Position numbers and translations under genes: made by a program. A DNA stretch of 6,251 bases, taken from Nitrospiraceae bacterium (GTDB lineage: Bacteria; Nitrospirota; Nitrospiria; Nitrospirales; Nitrospiraceae). Below, piece after piece: positions 5,770-6,251 of this stretch (position 1 is its first letter; each line of letters begins with the position of its first letter). The notes under the pieces are model-generated. The model was not told the DNA's origin, did no database searches, and saw only the letters and a list, made by a program, of their open reading frames with translations. The stretch covers positions 1-6,251 of the forward strand of contig JAABQN010000124.1 in the NCBI GenBank assembly GCA_011391455.1, read 5' to 3'.

Positions 5770-6251
5770 ATGCCACCCAATAGCCCACGTATCGATATCA
5801 GTCCGTCACAGGAAACGATTCCTCCGGTCGAGCCCTGTACCCTCGTCATCTTCGGAGGTTCAGGTGATCTGGCGCGTCGACGCCTGATTCCGGCCCTCTA
5901 CAATTTACTCCTCGATGGACTCCTTCCCCCGAACTATGCCGTGGTGGGGTTGGGCCGTACGTCGATGACAGACGAGGAGTTCCGCGCCACGCTTCGTGAC
6001 GGCGTCATGACACATTCCCGGCAAGCCCTGGCAGAAGACAAGTGGAAGGACTTCGCACAACGTCTTTATTATGTGTCGGGAGGAAACGACGATCCGAACA
6101 CCTATGCCAGACTGAAGTCTCGAACAGAAGAAATTGAGCGGAATCTCCAATTGCCCGGCAACCGGATTTTCTATCTGAGCATCCCTCCCAGTTCATTTGC
6201 GTCTGTATGCGAGGGGCTTGAGCAAGCAGGATTGGCGACGAAACCGGGGGC
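5770..6251 (+). CDS. zwf: Glucose-6-phosphate 1-dehydrogenase, N-terminal part; runs off right edge
   Basis: The first 160 complete codons of a protein normally near 500 residues. It oxidises glucose-6-phosphate to 6-phosphogluconolactone, the entry step of the oxidative pentose-phosphate pathway. After a poorly conserved 22-residue proline-rich leader, the nucleotide-binding fingerprint TLVIFGGSGDLARRRLIPALYNL (24-46) is diagnostic, followed by VVGLGRT (58-64) and the RIFYLSIPPSSF strand (134-145). The lysine normally found in the RKL part of the fingerprint (Lys21 in Leuconostoc mesenteroides G6PDH) is Arg38 here. The start is supported by GGAG four bases before the ATG. It lies 12 bases after gnd, so the order is the reverse of the reaction sequence; a lactonase gene could follow beyond the window. 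Confidence 0.93.
   Translation, partial: MPPNSPRIDISPSQETIPPVEPCTLVIFGGSGDLARRRLIPALYNLLLDGLLPPNYAVVGLGRTSMTDEEFRATLRDGVMTHSRQALAEDKWKDFAQRLYYVSGGNDDPNTYARLKSRTEEIERNLQLPGNRIFYLSIPPSSFASVCEGLEQAGLATKPG

Overview
The window looks like chromosomal DNA from a GC-rich, free-living bacterium. The housekeeping-type genes, strong AGGA/GGAG ribosome binding sites, sigma70-like promoters, the short 6-phosphogluconate dehydrogenase placed directly before zwf, and AT-rich heptamer repeats between genes remind me of Nitrospira and relatives (Nitrospirota). That assignment comes from memory of gene style, not from a search. No tRNA, rRNA, CRISPR array, insertion sequence or phage gene was seen.

Layout. 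Bases 1-989 (minus) hold most of a ProA-like (gamma-glutamyl phosphate reductase / glutamate-5-semialdehyde dehydrogenase) gene whose 3' end lies off the left edge. It lacks the catalytic cysteine of the family. Bases 990-1100 are a leader with a probable extended -10 promoter, a four-unit heptamer repeat and a small palindrome. Bases 1101-2390 (minus) encode a 12-helix-type MFS protein of the ATP/ADP-translocase-like group. A short divergent promoter region then leads into ltaE, low-specificity L-threonine aldolase (2488-3519, plus). Bases 3520-3735 are non-coding and carry two 35-bp arrays of five heptamers in opposite orientation around a 45-bp centre, followed by a near-consensus sigma70 promoter. 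That promoter drives a tight two-gene unit: a 75-residue protein of unknown function (3736-3963) and a nucleotidyltransferase with a helical C-terminal half (3966-4751). From 4864 to the right edge, a probable NAD-type 6-phosphogluconate dehydrogenase and the start of zwf (glucose-6-phosphate dehydrogenase), 12 bases apart, form an oxidative pentose-phosphate operon.

How the genes work together. Only gnd-zwf is a clear pathway pair: Zwf oxidises glucose-6-phosphate, and 6-phosphogluconate is then decarboxylated to ribulose-5-phosphate. The lactonase gene may lie beyond the right edge. The 75-residue protein and the nucleotidyltransferase are almost certainly co-transcribed and form the least explained module here. 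The items most worth following are the cysteine-less ProA paralogue, the opposed heptamer arrays and the small-protein/nucleotidyltransferase pair.
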